Assembly (NCBI GenBank): GCA_043777595.1
Contig: JAYWHT010000114.1
Span: 1 to 64,000, forward strand
Reading direction: 5' to 3'
DNA length: 64,000 nt
From: JAYVJH01 sp043777595
GTDB lineage: Bacteria > Bacteroidota > Bacteroidia > Cytophagales > Spirosomataceae
Shown: piece by piece, positions 61,661 to 64,000 of the stretch
How the letters are laid out: every line of letters begins with the position of its first letter
How positions within the stretch are numbered: the first letter of the stretch is position 1
Notes under the pieces: generated by a model
What the model saw: only the letters and a program-made list of their open reading frames with translations
What the model was told of the DNA's origin: nothing
The model's database searches: none
Translations under genes and position numbers: made by a program

Positions 61661-61805
61661 ATAAAATAAGTGGCCAAAAAAGAAGATTAATCAGTGAAAC
61701 AAAACCTTAGGATAATAAAATTAAGTTTTTATTAAAAATATTGATATTCTTTTTGTTTTTAACCGTACATTAGTGGCAGCAACCCCTACACTGTTTTACT
61801 CCTAA

Positions 61806-63263
61806 ATGAAAAATAAAATTTCTTCTATTGTTTTAGTTGTTTTTTGTGTATTATTTTCGTTCAATGCTGACAGCGAATACATAAATATATTTACAAAAAT
61901 CAACAACGAAGTACTCAAAAATGGCCGTGCCTACGAGACCCTCGGTGATGCAACAGCGACCATCGGCCATCGGCTGACGGGTAGTGCTAATGGTACTCGA
62001 GCTGAACAATATGCCTTTAATTTATTGAAAAAATATGGCTATGATGTCAAATTTCAGCCTTTTGAGGTAGAGTCGTGGCTACGAGATACCGTAACGCTTA
62101 GTGTTGTACCCGACAAAAGCGATAACTTTCATGACGTACCCGTTGTTGCGTTGGCTTACTCGCCTGTCAAAGCCAATGTCAAAGGCTCAATTATAGATGT
62201 GGGCAATGGCTTAGAAGAAGACTTTGAAGCGGCCAAAGATAAGCTCAAAGGTAGCGTTGCACTCGTCAATATTGGTCTGATTGATGCCAAGCCAGGCCAA
62301 AAAAACCTACATCGTTCCGAAAAAACAGCGTTAGCCATTCAGTACGGAGCCACTGCTATTATTACCGTCAATCAAGTACCCAACAACATACTTTTGACTG
62401 GCACGGCTTCTGTTACGGGGTCGCTTATTTCGATTCCTGCCGTTAATATTGCCAAAGAAAGTGGCGAAGAAATCCGTCGGTGGATAAAAGTCGATAAACA
62501 CCTGAACGCTGTGATTGATATGCAAAATTTTAGCAAAAAAATAAAAGCCCGCAACATAATTGCCACTCTCAAAGGTAAGTCGAACGATAAAATTATAGTG
62601 GGTGGCCACTTAGACTCGTGGGACTTGGCAACGGGCGCATCGGACAATGGCCTGGGGGCATTTACGATTATAGACATGGCTCGGACTTTTAAAGTACTCA
62701 AAATCAAGCCCAAACGTACCATTGAGTTTGTGCTGTTTATGGGCGAAGAAGAAGGGCTACTTGGCTCTCGCCACCACCTCAAAGAATTGATTAAGACCAA
62801 ACAAATTGATAAAGTACAGTTTATGATGAATCTCGACATGACCAATGCCGTTTATGGTATGGCCGTGGGTGGGCGTGATGAGTTTGTGCCGTTTTTTCAG
62901 AATATAGGTGTGCAAATCGCAAAGACCGACCCTAAATTTAAGAACACAGTACTAAATCGTGCTGGGTTGCACTCAGACCACCAGCCGTATATGCTTGAGG
63001 GTATTCCAACGGGTGCGCCTATGGGTAGGGTTTCGCCCGAGATAATGGCCTGCTACCATGCCAGTTGCGACTGCTTTGACCTCATCAATAAAGAACAGAT
63101 AACAGACGGGGTTCGGTTTTCGACAATGTTGATTTACGGCTTGGCCGAAGCCTCGAAGCTACCAGCCAAACGACTTAATGCCGACAAAACCCGAGAACAA
63201 CTCATAGCGCAAGGATTAAAAAAAGAATTAGTTATTGGTCGAGATTGGAAGTGGGTAGAATAA
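61806..63263 (+). CDS. M28-family metallopeptidase, secreted
   Basis: 485 residues. Signal peptide (SSIVLVVFCVLFSFNADSE), a PA-like inserted domain (GSIIDVGNGLEEDFEAAKDK, KTALAIQYGATAIITVN) and the M28 zinc domain: first His in VGGHLDSWD with Asp in ATGASDNGLGAF, catalytic and bridging Glu in FMGEEEGLLGSRHH, the next ligand Asp in MMNLDMTN and the last His in GLHSDHQPYM. Aminopeptidase or carboxypeptidase type; the arrangement signal-PA-M28 fits an exported exopeptidase. It has a long repeat-bearing upstream region. Confidence 0.92.
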   Translation: MKNKISSIVLVVFCVLFSFNADSEYINIFTKINNEVLKNGRAYETLGDATATIGHRLTGSANGTRAEQYAFNLLKKYGYDVKFQPFEVESWLRDTVTLSVVPDKSDNFHDVPVVALAYSPVKANVKGSIIDVGNGLEEDFEAAKDKLKGSVALVNIGLIDAKPGQKNLHRSEKTALAIQYGATAIITVNQVPNNILLTGTASVTGSLISIPAVNIAKESGEEIRRWIKVDKHLNAVIDMQNFSKKIKARNIIATLKGKSNDKIIVGGHLDSWDLATGASDNGLGAFTIIDMARTFKVLKIKPKRTIEFVLFMGEEEGLLGSRHHLKELIKTKQIDKVQFMMNLDMTNAVYGMAVGGRDEFVPFFQNIGVQIAKTDPKFKNTVLNRAGLHSDHQPYMLEGIPTGAPMGRVSPEIMACYHASCDCFDLINKEQITDGVRFSTMLIYGLAEASKLPAKRLNADKTREQLIAQGLKKELVIGRDWKWVE

Positions 63264-63278
63264 AATTGGTCGTCTGGC

Positions 63279-64000
63279 TCACAAACCCAACAAACCCGAC
63301 TGCCGTAGAGTATTGACTGGCTTACTGTACCAAAACAGTTCAAAATCAGTAAGTTGTGCCGCTTCGTAGTGGTTTTTTATTTCTTGAAACGTATAAATTT
63401 TCTTGTTTTTGGTTGATGTCAAATCTACTATTTCTGCCAGCCAGTCGCCTTGTTGTTGGTTGAGTTTGAGTTTAAATGTTTCTTTTTTATTGTAGAACGT
63501 CAAGGTCGCTACCACACCTTTTCGAGAATCTGCGTAAGCGACCAACGGTTTTTTGCCAAGCCAAACAATTTTAGAAGATGGCTTAAGCGTAAAGTCATCA
63601 GCCTCGGTTAGCGCCTCTTCAATATAGTTTTTAGGAATTTTGGTACTCGGAATCTTAAAATCAAACCAGTCTTGAAGTGAAAACTCAAAGCACATACCGT
63701 GCATAAAGTTTAGGAGCGATTTTTTTAATCCAAAACTAAACATATCATGGTCTGTACCGCTGGGGTCTGTAAATTCAATGTCGTTATTGGCAAATGTACC
63801 AATGGTTTCGCTGTCTTTTTTGACTTTAAATTGTTCTGGAAACATACCCACGGGGCTGTGCGCCGTCATGGCAAACTGGTGCCAAAAACCCGACTGTAAG
63901 ATTCCGATTTCAAACATTTGCCGCACCATTTCGAGTGAATCTACAGTTTCTTGGGCGGTCTGTGTCGGAAAGCCATACATCAGATAGGCATGAACCATGA
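63279..64000 (-). CDS. radical SAM protein, C-terminal part (cut by window end)
   Basis: 240 codons remain and the frame continues past the end of the window, so the 4Fe-4S CxxxCxxC site is not seen. The visible part opens with AYLMYGFPTQTAQETVDSLE, the radical SAM TIM-barrel strand typical of B12-binding or MiaB/HemN-like enzymes ('GlP.et...' motif), then FWHQFAMTAHSPVGMFPEQF, and a C-terminal extension ending RQSGLLGL. It is convergent with the M28 gene, 15 bases away. The reaction cannot be given. Confidence 0.75.
   Translation of the reverse strand, partial: MVHAYLMYGFPTQTAQETVDSLEMVRQMFEIGILQSGFWHQFAMTAHSPVGMFPEQFKVKKDSETIGTFANNDIEFTDPSGTDHDMFSFGLKKSLLNFMHGMCFEFSLQDWFDFKIPSTKIPKNYIEEALTEADDFTLKPSSKIVWLGKKPLVAYADSRKGVVATLTFYNKKETFKLKLNQQQGDWLAEIVDLTSTKNKKIYTFQEIKNHYEAAQLTDFELFWYSKPVNTLRQSGLLGL

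Larger units (their letters stand above)
61184..61805. other. intergenic region carrying dispersed repeats, no confident gene
   Basis: About 620 bases. It contains repeat copy 2 (61511-61563), a REP-like hairpin with tail (61603-61660) and, near 61755-61770, the motif CCGTACATTAGTGG resembling the TGTACGTTAGTACT edge of the repeat. One reverse-strand ORF (61255-61455, 66 codons) is not supported by codon pattern, homology or position and is left out. Confidence 0.6.

Overview
The window looks like chromosome of a member of Bacteroidota, most likely class Cytophagia (Spirosomataceae-like); I cannot fix the genus from sequence alone. The grounds are: moderate-to-low GC; many -7 boxes of the Bacteroidota type TAnnTTTG; secreted proteins ending in type IX secretion (T9SS) sorting domains of both the 'YPNP' type and the gliding-motility-associated type; a fused SecDF; paired ExbD genes beside TonB; and families such as DUF2851, BatD and DUF4136. 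No tRNA, rRNA, CRISPR array, phage or intact insertion sequence was seen.

Layout. 0.2-5.2 kb: a secreted alpha/beta hydrolase, a two-gene FAD oxidoreductase/aldehyde dehydrogenase unit, and murB. 5.3-18.3 kb: a large secreted gliding-type protein, an M17 aminopeptidase, dtd, and two tandem T9SS subtilisin-like proteases, with two sulfite-oxidase-fold molybdoenzymes on either side. 18.8-25 kb: a Ton energising locus (exbB, exbD, exbD, tonB), a small membrane protein, a PstS-like lipoprotein and a TPR protein. 25-36 kb: batD-aroC-pfkB, a PhoB-type response regulator, a cupin, a one-cysteine IscA-like protein, a phosphosulfolactate-synthase-like protein, DedA, an ABC exporter and aroB. 36-41 kb: lipoproteins, an S41 protease, a small LuxR-type HTH gene, and a decayed T9SS metalloprotease. 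41-53.6 kb: secDF, patatin, MFS/Lrp, a HAD phosphatase, sucC, a LolD-like ATPase, DUF2851 and an outer-membrane barrel. 53.7-64 kb: an Rpn-family nuclease, a two-gene islet of unknown function, uvrA, a XerC/D recombinase, Uma2, a 2OG-Fe(II) oxygenase, an M28 peptidase and the C-terminal part of a radical SAM protein running off the end.

Most of the content is housekeeping or envelope function. The unusual signals are small. (1) A two-gene islet (about 54.6-56.1 kb) lies between uvrA and a second, diverged copy of the last codons of uvrA, and each copy is followed by related palindromes, as if something had entered at the uvrA 3' end. (2) Palindromic elements lie inside reading frames: in uvrA, in the signal-peptide region of the S41 lipoprotein, and around the start codon of the PstS-like lipoprotein. 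(3) A metalloprotease has lost both an uninterrupted frame and its catalytic glutamate. (4) A hairpin plus a second promoter separates exbB from exbD. (5) Operator-like palindromes overlap the promoters next to the HTH and Lrp genes. Promoter calls rest only on match to the TAnnTTTG consensus. Domain calls rest on motifs recognised by eye; no database search was run.
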